A DNA stretch of 64,000 nt from Streptomyces violascens (GTDB lineage Bacteria; Actinomycetota; Actinomycetes; Streptomycetales; Streptomycetaceae), in assembly GCF_014649955.1 (NCBI RefSeq), contig NZ_BMUA01000010.1, positions 1 through 64,000 of the forward strand, given 5' to 3'. The position numbers and the translations under genes were made by a program. A model generated the notes under the pieces. That model worked only from the letters and a program-made list of their open reading frames with translations. It was not told where the DNA came from and made no database searches. This document shows, piece after piece, positions 16,628 through 24,047 of the stretch; position 1 is the first letter of the stretch, and each line of letters begins with the position of its first letter.

Positions 16628-17575
16628 TCATGACCGGGCCACGATACGACGGCGCACGATCCGCTGGGCGACCAAGGCGAGGGCGGCGGCGAGCAGGACC
16701 CCTCCGGCCAGCCAGGGCAGGGCCAGGAAGGAGGCCGTCGCCGAGCCCCGCGCGCCCTTGGCGCCGGCGGTCAACTTGACGTCGCCCCAGTCGAGTTGGG
16801 GCGCCCCGTGCCACGCCTCGGTAAGCGTGACCTGCTGCCCGGGCAGCAGCTCGGAGGGGACTTTCGTCAGGCCGCGGCTGAGCAGCGTACGGCCGAAAAG
16901 TCCGGTGGCGGTCAGGTCGACCTTCGGGTTGAGGGTGACGTTGCCCCGGTTGTGCAGGGTGTACGTGATGTCTGTGCGGCTCTCCCCGGTGCCGGGGACC
17001 AGCGGCCGGTGCTGGGCCAGCGAGACGTGCTCGACGGCGAGGGCGGGGACGGTGGGGCCGCCGACGCGCAGATAGACGCGGGCACCCACGGCCTGCTGGA
17101 CGCCGACGGCGACCTTGCCGTCGGCGGCCGGTCCCGGCGCGAGATGATCGTCGAGCGCGACCAGGGCGCCGACGTGGTCGCCGGGCTCGGCGTCCGGTGG
17201 CACCGCGAGCGTGAAGGGCACGGTGACCGAGGACCGGGCGGGGACGGTGACCGTGTTCTGGGCGGGTTTCGCCCAGGCCCCCACCCCGCTCTGCTTCTCC
17301 TTCTCGGTGCGCACGCCGAACCCGCCGTCGCGCTCGGTGTTGTACGCGTCCGCCCCGTAAAGCCGGAAGCTCAGCGTCGCCGCCGTCTTGTTGGTGACGG
17401 TCACCTTGTCGTCGAGGGTGGTGCCGGGATCGGCGGAGAGGTAGAAGTACGGGCGCTGGGCGCTGCCCGTGGAGGCGGGGAAGACGGACCAGTTGCCGTT
17501 GTCGGCGGCGCGGGCCGCGGGCGCGGCGAGCAGGGCGAGCACGGCAGCCAGGAGGAGTGCGGGCAGCTTGCGCAC
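16628..17575 (-). CDS. DUF916-like (WxL-associated) membrane-anchored surface protein
   Basis: The 315-residue protein has a signal peptide ending in AAPAARA, a beta-sandwich region and a C-terminal TM segment (WLAGGVLLAAALALVAQRIV) followed by Arg residues, so it is anchored by its C-terminus. Residues 30-150 fit DUF916: GNWSVFPASTGSAQRPYFYL, a 'VTVTNKTAATLSFRLYGADA' strand pair, then VPARSSVTVPFTLAVPPDAEPGDHVGAL. In Firmicutes DUF916 proteins sit beside WxL proteins and bind the cell surface. Here the gene follows a WxL-like gene by 62 bases. GTG 17575 is the start that gives a proper signal peptide; the long upstream frame is not protein-like. Confidence 0.78.
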   Translation of the reverse strand: MRKLPALLLAAVLALLAAPAARAADNGNWSVFPASTGSAQRPYFYLSADPGTTLDDKVTVTNKTAATLSFRLYGADAYNTERDGGFGVRTEKEKQSGVGAWAKPAQNTVTVPARSSVTVPFTLAVPPDAEPGDHVGALVALDDHLAPGPAADGKVAVGVQQAVGARVYLRVGGPTVPALAVEHVSLAQHRPLVPGTGESRTDITYTLHNRGNVTLNPKVDLTATGLFGRTLLSRGLTKVPSELLPGQQVTLTEAWHGAPQLDWGDVKLTAGAKGARGSATASFLALPWLAGGVLLAAALALVAQRIVRRRIVARS

Positions 17576-17637
17576 GGTGCGGGACCCCCGGGGACGGGTG
17601 GGCCGGCCGGGTGCGCGTCCGGCCCACGGTGGTGGAG

Positions 17638-18957
17638 TCAGGTGAGGGTGAGGGTCAGTACGCCGCTGTAGGCGCCGGGCGCGGTGAACGCCGGCACGTT
17701 CAGCGAGAGCTTCGCGTCCACGGTGAACTCGCCGCCGGTGAGCGCCGCGTTCGGGGTGGAGGCGAGGGTCGCGCCCGCGTTGCCCACGCTGCCGGCCGAG
17801 CCCGCGGCACACGCGGACGGGGAGCCGGGCTTGGTGGCGCAGGCCGGGGTCCAGCTGAGTCTGCCCGCGTCGATGGAGCCGCCGGGGCCGGTGAAGTTGG
17901 TGACCTTGCCGGTCAGGGACCAGCCCGCGGGGCCGCCGCGGAAGTCCTGGACCGTCACCGTCTTCAGATCGCCGGTGGAGGCGCCGCCCTTGCCGAAGTC
18001 GACGGCGCCCAGACTGACGCTGTCACCGGCCTGGGACATCGCGAGCGTGCCCGCGGTGACGGCCGCGTTGAGCTTCTGGCTCGGTCCGGTCGGCGGCGGC
18101 CCGCTGTTGACGTGGTACGCCACCGGGCCCGCGCCGTTCGCCGGGTCCCAGGCCGCTCCTTCGTAGGCCACGATCCCGGTGGTCGCCGGGTCCTTGATCG
18201 CCGGCCGGGCGGTGAAGCCGCCGTTGGCGTCCGACTTGAAGGTGATCTTGTCGGCGGTGGTGGCGGTGCCGTTCCAGCCCGCGACGGTGATGTCCGCGTC
18301 GGGGGTGAACTTGGACCCGGTCACCGTCGTGCGGTCACCGGTGTTGCCCGAGGCCGGGTCGGCCGTGATGGCGCGCTGGTTGACCTGTCCGCCGCCGTCC
18401 GTGGCGTTGACCGTCTGGGAGACGGGGGCGGGCGGGTTGGTGACGGTGCAGGGGGTGTCCAGCTCCATGATGTAGCTGGTGTGGATGTTGTAGTCGCCGG
18501 GCGACAGGGTGATCGCGCCGGCCTTGGTGGCGGTGAAGCTGCCGCTCATGGAGAACGCCGGGAAGGCGCCCTTGCCGGGCACCGGGTCGTTCTTCTTCGG
18601 GCCCGCCACGTCCACGGTGCCGGTCTGGGCGCCCGCGAGGACGACCTTTCCGGTCGGGGTCATGATGTCGGCGGGCAGGGCGATGTCGACGGGGTTGCTG
18701 GCGGCGGGCTTGTTCACCGTGTAGGTGACGGTGACCTTGTCGCCGACCTTGGGTGCCGCGTTGTCGACGGTGACGGTCGCGTTCGTGGTGCCGTCGATCG
18801 GCGGGATTCCGGCGATGGCCGGCGGGATGCAGTGCGTGGCGAAGTCGACGGGCGTCGCGGCCAGTGCGCTCGCGGGTGCGGCGAGCGCGCCGGTTCCCGC
18901 GGCGAGTGCGACCGCCCCCAATACGGCGGCCAGACGCCGTCTTCGACGTTCCGACAT
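17638..18957 (-). CDS. Secreted WxL-like beta-sandwich protein
   Basis: The 439-residue protein starts at ATG 18957 after AGGAAGGGGGG. It has a signal peptide (Arg-rich n-region, cleavage near AAPASALA) and is otherwise Thr/Gly/Asn-rich with beta-strand patterns. Residues 35-190 look like two adhesion-type beta domains; a second region with ITADPASGNTGDRTTVTGSK is Ig/IPT-like. The C-terminal 150 residues resemble WxL domains: GPAGWSLTGKVTNF near residue 345 contains Trp-Ser-Leu, and the chain ends SGVLTLTLT, like the second WxL motif. No sortase signal or TM anchor is present, so attachment would be non-covalent. The partner may be the DUF916-like protein next door. Confidence 0.7.
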   Translation of the reverse strand: MSERRRRRLAAVLGAVALAAGTGALAAPASALAATPVDFATHCIPPAIAGIPPIDGTTNATVTVDNAAPKVGDKVTVTYTVNKPAASNPVDIALPADIMTPTGKVVLAGAQTGTVDVAGPKKNDPVPGKGAFPAFSMSGSFTATKAGAITLSPGDYNIHTSYIMELDTPCTVTNPPAPVSQTVNATDGGGQVNQRAITADPASGNTGDRTTVTGSKFTPDADITVAGWNGTATTADKITFKSDANGGFTARPAIKDPATTGIVAYEGAAWDPANGAGPVAYHVNSGPPPTGPSQKLNAAVTAGTLAMSQAGDSVSLGAVDFGKGGASTGDLKTVTVQDFRGGPAGWSLTGKVTNFTGPGGSIDAGRLSWTPACATKPGSPSACAAGSAGSVGNAGATLASTPNAALTGGEFTVDAKLSLNVPAFTAPGAYSGVLTLTLT

Positions 18958-19063
18958 GGGCTTGCCCCCCTTCCTGAAGTGGCACAGCGCGGCTCGGCTG
19001 CGCCGACAGGGAGCCATTGACGGCTCGGGGCGAAAAGAAGTCAATGCCATCCCGCCGCAGCAA

Positions 19064-19078
19064 CTGATGACCCATCAG
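19064..19078. promoter_or_regulatory. Palindrome upstream of the WxL-like gene
   Basis: CTGATGACCCATCAG is a perfect inverted repeat with 6-bp arms and a three-base centre, about 107 bases upstream of the ATG at 18957. It could be a regulator site for the surface-protein operon. Confidence 0.5.
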
Positions 19079-19148
19079 ATACTGTCAAGATCCTGGCATT
19101 TCACACCACTTGGGCGCAGTCTCACGGGGGTGCCGAGGGCACACGAAA

Positions 19149-19175
19149 GCCGGCGCCGCCCGGGACGGCACCGGC
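19149..19175 (-). terminator. Terminator after the small secreted protein gene
   Basis: GCCGGCGCCG (19149-19158) pairs with CGGCACCGGC (19166-19175), with one C-A mismatch and a seven-base loop, about 50 bases beyond the stop at 19227. Confidence 0.6.
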
Positions 19176-19226
19176 TCGTTCTGCGTGGTGCGTGGTGCGT
19201 CATGCGCGGTGTTTCCGGTGCCCGGA

Positions 19227-19712
19227 TCAGTCGAAGACGAACGGGCCCGGCGCCTGCGAGGTCGTCGCGTCACAGTTCACCGAGACCCCGAAGATCGTCA
19301 TCGACAGGGCGGTGCCGGCGAAGTACGAGTCGAGGCTGTCGCCGGAGGCGACGGTCCCGTTCAGCGGGCCGATCGTGACCGGGTCGCCCGCGCTCAGCGC
19401 GGGGTTGGCCGTGCCGCTGAACACCGTGGTGCCACCGGCGCCCTTGGCGAGGGTCAGATTCGCGCTGATCTGGTTGGCGCCGACGCCGACCGGCGTGGTG
19501 ACGGCCGAGGTCAGCGTGATGGTCGCGGCCGTACCGCTCTGGGTCGCGGTGAGCGTGGCACTGCCGCCGCCCCAGGTTCCGCAGTCGTACGTGGCGGTCG
19601 CCGAGCCCGGCGAGACGGCGGCCGCGCCCGGCGCGAAGGCGAGGCCCGCCACGGCCACCGCCCCCACCGCGAGTGCGGCCCGCGCGACCGGCCTTCTGGT
19701 GCTCTTACGCAT
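19227..19712 (-). CDS. Small secreted beta-rich protein
   Basis: The 161-residue product begins at ATG 19712 after GGAAGGGG. A signal peptide (cleavage near GAAAV) is followed by a single Thr/Ser/Gly-rich domain with two Cys residues that could form a disulphide (TYDCGTWGG and VSVNCDATT). The pattern suggests a secreted all-beta domain. It is upstream of, and on the same strand as, the WxL-like gene, with a terminator between, so it is probably a separate transcript of the same surface module. The function is unknown. Confidence 0.65.
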   Translation of the reverse strand: MRKSTRRPVARAALAVGAVAVAGLAFAPGAAAVSPGSATATYDCGTWGGGSATLTATQSGTAATITLTSAVTTPVGVGANQISANLTLAKGAGGTTVFSGTANPALSAGDPVTIGPLNGTVASGDSLDSYFAGTALSMTIFGVSVNCDATTSQAPGPFVFD

Positions 19713-20112
19713 GATTCCCCTTCCCGTTACAGGGAGTTGATCGTCTGCCGCGTCATCGGCACACGACCGCGCAGCGGCCCCCGGTGGCCCACGCGCACGG
19801 GTGCGCGGGCGTGCGGGCATGGCTCTGCAGGGGCTGCTTCAACTGCGCGGAGGGAGCGCATCCGACTCCGGCACGGGGCTGCGGCTCTGCACCCCGTGCC
19901 GACCGCCCGCGAATCTGACGGACCGTCGGATCGACTGTTCGTCCATTGATGCGCGGGGCGCGTCGGATTGCAAGGGGCATCGCCTTGATTCTTGCGGGGT
20001 GGGTGGGGCGGGGGTTTTGCGCAGTTCCCCGCGCCCCTCAGCGGGTTCGTCGCCGGGTGCGGGCCGTGCGTGGCCGGTCGCGCAGTTCCCCGCGGTGCCC
20101 GGCCCGTGCCGG
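19713..20112. other. Gene-free stretch with inverted family A repeats
   Basis: No gene is visible in these 400 bases. Two family A elements in reverse orientation lie at about 20018-20040 and 20052-20095. The left part should hold the promoter of the small secreted protein. Confidence 0.6.
20018..20095 (-). repeat. Two tandem family A repeats, reverse orientation
   Basis: Both units contain GCGCAGTTCCCCGCG on the plus strand, the complement of the family A core. They sit just past the stop of the cytidine deaminase-like gene, where they could also form transcript-end structures. Confidence 0.75.
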
Positions 20113-20457
20113 TCAGACCCTGGTCCGCAACTCCCCGTCCGGGCCCGCCAGCAGTACCGGGGTCTCGGGGCCGCCCAGGTCTCGTACCGCTGACAGGTCC
20201 GCCTCCGCGGGGCGGGACGCCTCGGTCACCACCGCCGCCGCCTCCAGGGACTTCGCTCCGCTGGCCACGGCCATGGCGACCGCGGTCTGGAGGGCGGACA
20301 GCTTCAGGGAGGCGAGCTCGACCGTTCCGGCGACGTACGTGCGGCCGGTCTCGTCGCGCACGGCGGCGCCCTCGGCCACGCCGTTGCGGGCCCGGGCGCT
20401 GCGCGCGAGCGTGATGATCTTGCGGTCCTCGGGGTCGAGTTCGATGCTCTGAGTCAT
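20113..20457 (-). CDS. Degenerate cytidine deaminase-fold protein
   Basis: The 114-residue protein aligns along its length with short tetrameric cytidine deaminases: GAAVRDETGRTYVAGTVELA corresponds to the GAAV...G.NVENAS strand and loop, and the following helices have the family spacing. The zinc and catalytic residues are missing. The (H/C)AE motif is replaced by Ser-Ala-Leu-Gln, and the PCGxCRQ helix start is replaced by ASRPAEADLSAV. It therefore cannot deaminate cytidine by the known mechanism. Such homologues are often annotated as cytidine deaminase near era. A structural or regulatory role is possible; none is known to me. Confidence 0.72.
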   Translation of the reverse strand: MTQSIELDPEDRKIITLARSARARNGVAEGAAVRDETGRTYVAGTVELASLKLSALQTAVAMAVASGAKSLEAAAVVTEASRPAEADLSAVRDLGGPETPVLLAGPDGELRTRV

Positions 20458-20499
20458 GCCCCGAGCATAAGGAGTGCCGGGCCCCGAGGCCGCGGGGGC

Positions 20500-21219
20500 T
20501 CAGCCCTTGATCGCCTGGTCCAGCTTCTTGGCGACGGTGGCGGTGACGGTCTTGAAGTCGGCCTCCGGGATGCCGACCGGCTGCTTGCCCTTCGTCGAGA
20601 GCGTGCTCAGAGCGCTGCCCTTGCGGACCACGTAATTGTGGAGGCCCATCTTGATCGGACCCATGTCCAGGACCAGTTCGTAGCCGTGGGCCTCGTCGCC
20701 CGCCTTGTCCACGGTCAGCGGCTTGACGGCGGCGGGGTACTTCTCGCCCTCCATGTCGACGGTGAAGGTGGCGCACTGGGCGAGGGTCGCCTCGAAGCCC
20801 TTGAGGAACCCGGCGGCCTTGTCGCCGTCGAAGCCGAAGACCTGCTGCATGCCGTATTCGAAGTTGCTCGTCTGCCGGGCAGCGGCACCCATCGGGGCGG
20901 GCTCGCTCTGCATCAGCTCCATGAGCTTCTGGCACTCGGGCTTGGTGGCCTTGCCGAAAGTGAGGCCACCACCGATGCTCGGGTCCGCCTTCCAGCCCGC
21001 CGGGACGTCCTTCTCGGTCAGCAGGGCCGCCTTGAGCTGGGCCTCGGTGACGGACGACTTGGCGGTGCCCGAGGCGGCGGGCGCCGAGGACTTGGCGCCG
21101 TCCTTCTCGGCGGCCTTGTCGCCCTTGGCGTCCGAACTCCCGCACGCGGCGACGGACAACAGGGCCGAAACGGCCAGAGCCACGGCGGCGGCACGTCTGA
21201 CGGAAACAGAAACGGGCAT
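20500..21219 (-). CDS. Lipoprotein with PknH-sensor-like domain, paralogue 2
   Basis: The 239-residue lipoprotein (lipobox VAAC near residue 24) has a Lys/Asp/Ser/Ala linker and a domain opening with TEAQLKAALLTEKDVPAGWK, the same 'AALLTxxDxxAGW' pattern as the lipoprotein at 15808. Two Cys residues in the domain (PECQKLM and ALAQCATFTV) could form a disulphide. ATG 21219 follows GGGGGGATC; an in-frame upstream start at 21234 is less likely. It lies 42 bases upstream of the cytidine-deaminase-like gene on the same strand. The role is unknown. Confidence 0.7.
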   Translation of the reverse strand: MPVSVSVRRAAAVALAVSALLSVAACGSSDAKGDKAAEKDGAKSSAPAASGTAKSSVTEAQLKAALLTEKDVPAGWKADPSIGGGLTFGKATKPECQKLMELMQSEPAPMGAAARQTSNFEYGMQQVFGFDGDKAAGFLKGFEATLAQCATFTVDMEGEKYPAAVKPLTVDKAGDEAHGYELVLDMGPIKMGLHNYVVRKGSALSTLSTKGKQPVGIPEADFKTVTATVAKKLDQAIKG

Positions 21220-21305
21220 ATGTGATCCCCCCACGGGAACAGAAACGGGACATGTGGTGACTTCTGCACCCTATGTGACAGCCCGTCCCGACCGTCCCCC
21301 GGGCC

Positions 21306-22178
21306 TCACCCCGCGATCGGGTACATCGACCCCCGCCGGCCCTCCGGGGAGGTCAGCCACTCCAGCTTCTCGGCGGTGTCCGTGTGCGGCAGCGGGGTGT
21401 GCAGCACGATCACCAGGTCCGGGCGGGCCGGGACGCGCAGTTGGGTCGACTCGACGTGCAGCGCGCCGACGACCGGGTGCTCCATCTCCTTGCGGACCAG
21501 CCCGCCGGGCTGGACGTCGCGCCGCTCCCACAGCTCCACGAACTCCGGGCTGAGCTCCTTGGCCTGTTCGACGACCGCCCGGAACCCCTCGTCGTCGGGC
21601 CGCTCCGAGCAGGCCGCCCGGAACTGGGCGACGACCGTGCAGGCGATCTCGTCCCAACGCTTGGCGCGGGCGCGGTAGATGGGGTCGGTGAAGAACGCGA
21701 TCAGACAGTTCTGCACGATCTCCGGGCGCATCCCGAGAACGAGGGCGGCCGCGTCGTTGTACATCACCGTGTTCCAGTACGCGTCCATGATGTGCGCGGG
21801 GAACGGCATCCAGGCGTCGATCAGGCGCTGGAGCCCGTGGCACATGTCGACGTTCGCCGGGTCGACCTCGGGCGCCGGCGGGTTGAGCCCGGCGAGCACG
21901 TACAGGTGGCGGCGCTCGGCGCTGGTCAGCTGGAGGACCCGGCCCACCGAGTCGAGGACCTGCGGGGACACCGTGATGTCGCGGCCCTGCTCCAGCCATT
22001 GGTACCAGGAGACCCCGACCCCGGCGAGCACGGCGACCTCCTCGCGGCGCAGCCCGGGAGTACGGCGGCGGGCCCCGCCGTCGGGCAGCCCCGCCTGCGT
22101 CGGCGTGATCCTGGCCCGCCTGCTCATCAGGAACTCGCGCAGCTCGCTGCGCCGGTGATTGTCGATCGGTGTAGCCAC
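21306..22178 (-). CDS. XRE/MmyB-type transcriptional regulator
   Basis: The 290-residue protein has an N-terminal helix-turn-helix (about 10-80): SELREFLMSRRARITP, then RRTPGLRREEVAVLAGVGVS and WYQWLEQGRDITVSPQVLD. The rest (about 110-285) is the MmyB-like ligand-binding domain, with the usual WNTVMYNDAAALVLG and HPVVGALHVESTQLRVP segments. GTG 22178 was chosen because GGGGGAG precedes it. It is divergent from the MFS gene at 22268, and an inverted repeat lies between them, so it probably represses or activates that exporter in response to a small molecule. Confidence 0.88.
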   Translation of the reverse strand: MATPIDNHRRSELREFLMSRRARITPTQAGLPDGGARRRTPGLRREEVAVLAGVGVSWYQWLEQGRDITVSPQVLDSVGRVLQLTSAERRHLYVLAGLNPPAPEVDPANVDMCHGLQRLIDAWMPFPAHIMDAYWNTVMYNDAAALVLGMRPEIVQNCLIAFFTDPIYRARAKRWDEIACTVVAQFRAACSERPDDEGFRAVVEQAKELSPEFVELWERRDVQPGGLVRKEMEHPVVGALHVESTQLRVPARPDLVIVLHTPLPHTDTAEKLEWLTSPEGRRGSMYPIAG

Positions 22179-22197
22179 GAACTCCCCCTGCCGGCTG

Positions 22198-22218
22198 CCT
22201 GGTGGTGCCACCAACAGG
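22198..22218. promoter_or_regulatory. Operator-like inverted repeat between regulator and MFS gene
   Basis: TGGTGG (22200-22205) and CCACCA (22208-22213) form 6-bp arms around a TG centre, flanked by CC and ACAGG. The site lies in the 90-base divergent promoter region, a natural place for the MmyB-type regulator to bind. Confidence 0.55.
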
Positions 22219-22267
22219 ATAAGTTCCCACTCTCCACGGGCATTCCCGGGCCGCGAAGGTAGTGGCC

Positions 22268-23677
22268 ATGGCGATCGATACACAGACGACAATCACCGGG
22301 CCGCACACGGCGGCTCCCCAGGTGGACCGGCTGACCGGCCGGGCCAAGCTGGTCCTTTTCGTGCTCTGCGCCGCCCAGTTCATGGTGGCGCTCGACTTCT
22401 CCGTACTGAACGTGGCGCTGCCCGCGCTCGGCAAGGACCTGGGCCTGAGCCAGTCCGCGCTCCAGTGGGCGGTCACCGCGTTCGCCCTGCCCTCGGGCGG
22501 CTTCCTGCTCCTGTTCGGCCGCATCGCCGACCTCTTCGGCCGCAAGAAGCTGTTCCTGACCGGCCTCGCCCTGTTCGGCACGGCCTCGCTGCTCGCCACC
22601 CTCGCCTGGGACCCGGCGTCCTTCCTGACCGGGCGCGCGCTGCAGGGCCTGGGCGCGGCCGTCATCGTGCCGACCGGCATGTCCCTGCTGACCACGACGT
22701 TCCCCGAGGGTCCGCTGCGCGCCAAGGCGCTGGGCATCTCCGGCACCCTGCTGTCGCTCGGCTACACCACCGGCATGGTGCTCGGCGGCGTCATGACCGA
22801 CACCCTGGGCTGGCGCTCCACGATGGGCCTGCTCGTGGCCTTCGCGGTGATCGTGCTGACGCTCGCCCCCGGCCTGCTGCCCGAGTCCCGCACCCCTCAG
22901 CGCCCGCGCCTGGACGTGCCCGGCGCCGTCACCGTCACCGGCGGTCTGCTCGCGGTGATCTACGCCCTGTCGACGGCGGCCCAGCGCGGCTTCGGCGACG
23001 CGGACGTGTGGGGCACCCTGATCGTGGGCCTCGCCCTGCTCGTCGCGTTCGTGATCGTCGAGTCGAAGGCCTCGGCCCCGCTGGTCTCGCTGCCGATGCT
23101 GAAGCGCCGCACCGTGGCCTGGGGCAACCTGGGCGGCCTGGTCACCTTCTCGATGATGTCCGCGGTCATCTTCGTACTGACCCTCTACCTCCAGGAGACC
23201 CTGGGGCTCTCGTCCTTCGAGACCGGCCTGATCTTCGGCATCCAGGGCGTCGCCTCGGCCGTCGCCGGCGCGTACGCCGCCAAGTTCATCGGCCGCTTCG
23301 GCGCCCGGCGGGTCCTGGTCGGCTCGCTGCTCGGCCAGGGCGTCTTCATCGCCGCCCTGCTCGGCCTGGGCAGCGAGTCGGGCGCCCTGCTCGCGACCGT
23401 CGCCGTCTCGCTGGCCAGCATGTGCCACCTCGGCGCGATCATCTCGTACGGCGTGACCGTGACCAGCGGCGTGCCGAACGAGGAGCAGGGCCTGGCGACG
23501 GGGCTCGTCACCACCACCCAGCAGGTCGGCCTGACCGTCGGCATCCCGCTGCTCGGCGTGCTCGCCACGACGCAGGCCTCGCTGTTCGACGGGGTGCGCA
23601 CGGTGCTCGCGATCGACGCGGTGATCGTGGTCGCGACGGCCGCCCTGATCGGCCTCGGCCTGCGCAAGCGGGCTTGA
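22268..23677 (+). CDS. MFS drug-exporter-type transporter (DHA2/EmrB-like)
   Basis: The 469-residue membrane protein has about fourteen hydrophobic segments and DHA2-type motifs. TM1 carries ALDFSVLNVALPALGKDLG (the D-(S/T)-VNVALP signature), and the loop 2-3 motif A is FGRIADLFGRKKLFLTG. Such proteins export drugs or dyes in exchange for protons. It is divergent from an MmyB-type regulator, the usual local control. ATG 22268 was chosen; GTG 22262 is in frame. The substrate is not predictable. Confidence 0.9.
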   Translation: MAIDTQTTITGPHTAAPQVDRLTGRAKLVLFVLCAAQFMVALDFSVLNVALPALGKDLGLSQSALQWAVTAFALPSGGFLLLFGRIADLFGRKKLFLTGLALFGTASLLATLAWDPASFLTGRALQGLGAAVIVPTGMSLLTTTFPEGPLRAKALGISGTLLSLGYTTGMVLGGVMTDTLGWRSTMGLLVAFAVIVLTLAPGLLPESRTPQRPRLDVPGAVTVTGGLLAVIYALSTAAQRGFGDADVWGTLIVGLALLVAFVIVESKASAPLVSLPMLKRRTVAWGNLGGLVTFSMMSAVIFVLTLYLQETLGLSSFETGLIFGIQGVASAVAGAYAAKFIGRFGARRVLVGSLLGQGVFIAALLGLGSESGALLATVAVSLASMCHLGAIISYGVTVTSGVPNEEQGLATGLVTTTQQVGLTVGIPLLGVLATTQASLFDGVRTVLAIDAVIVVATAALIGLGLRKRA

Positions 23678-23693
23678 GCGGCCGGGCCCTGTG

Positions 23694-24047
23694 TCAGGCC
23701 CGGTCGAGCCGGAGCCGCTCGGCCTTCGGCAGACCGGCGACCACCAGGTCGTACGAGTCCTCGATGAGCTCCCGGACCAGCCGGTCCGGGAGCCCGGCCA
23801 CGTCCACGGTGTTCCAGTGCCGCTTGTTCATGTGCCAGCCCGGCACGATCGCGGCGTGCTCCTCGCGCAGCCGGACCGCGTCGTCCGGGTCGCACTTGAG
23901 GTTGACGGTGAGCGGCTTCCCGTCGAGCGCGGTGAGCGCGAACATCTTACCGAGCACCTTGAAGACGGAGGTCTCCGGGCCGAACGGGAACTCCTCCGTC
24001 GCGGCGTTGAACTCCAGGCAGAACGACCTCAGTTGCTTCGGTGTCAC
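23694..24047 (-). CDS. MmcQ/YjbR-family protein
   Basis: The 117-residue protein has the MmcQ/YjbR pattern: an N-terminal helix LRSFCLEFNAATEEFPFGPE, then VFKVLGKMFALTAL, NLKCDPDDAVRLREEH, and GWHMNKRHWNTVDV ahead of the C-terminal helices. Members have a CyaY-like fold and are often called DNA-binding, with little evidence. The start GTG at 24047 overlaps the stop of the CBS-domain gene by 4 bases (GTGA), so it is translationally coupled as the last gene of the phoH-ybeY operon. Confidence 0.88.
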   Translation of the reverse strand: MTPKQLRSFCLEFNAATEEFPFGPETSVFKVLGKMFALTALDGKPLTVNLKCDPDDAVRLREEHAAIVPGWHMNKRHWNTVDVAGLPDRLVRELIEDSYDLVVAGLPKAERLRLDRA

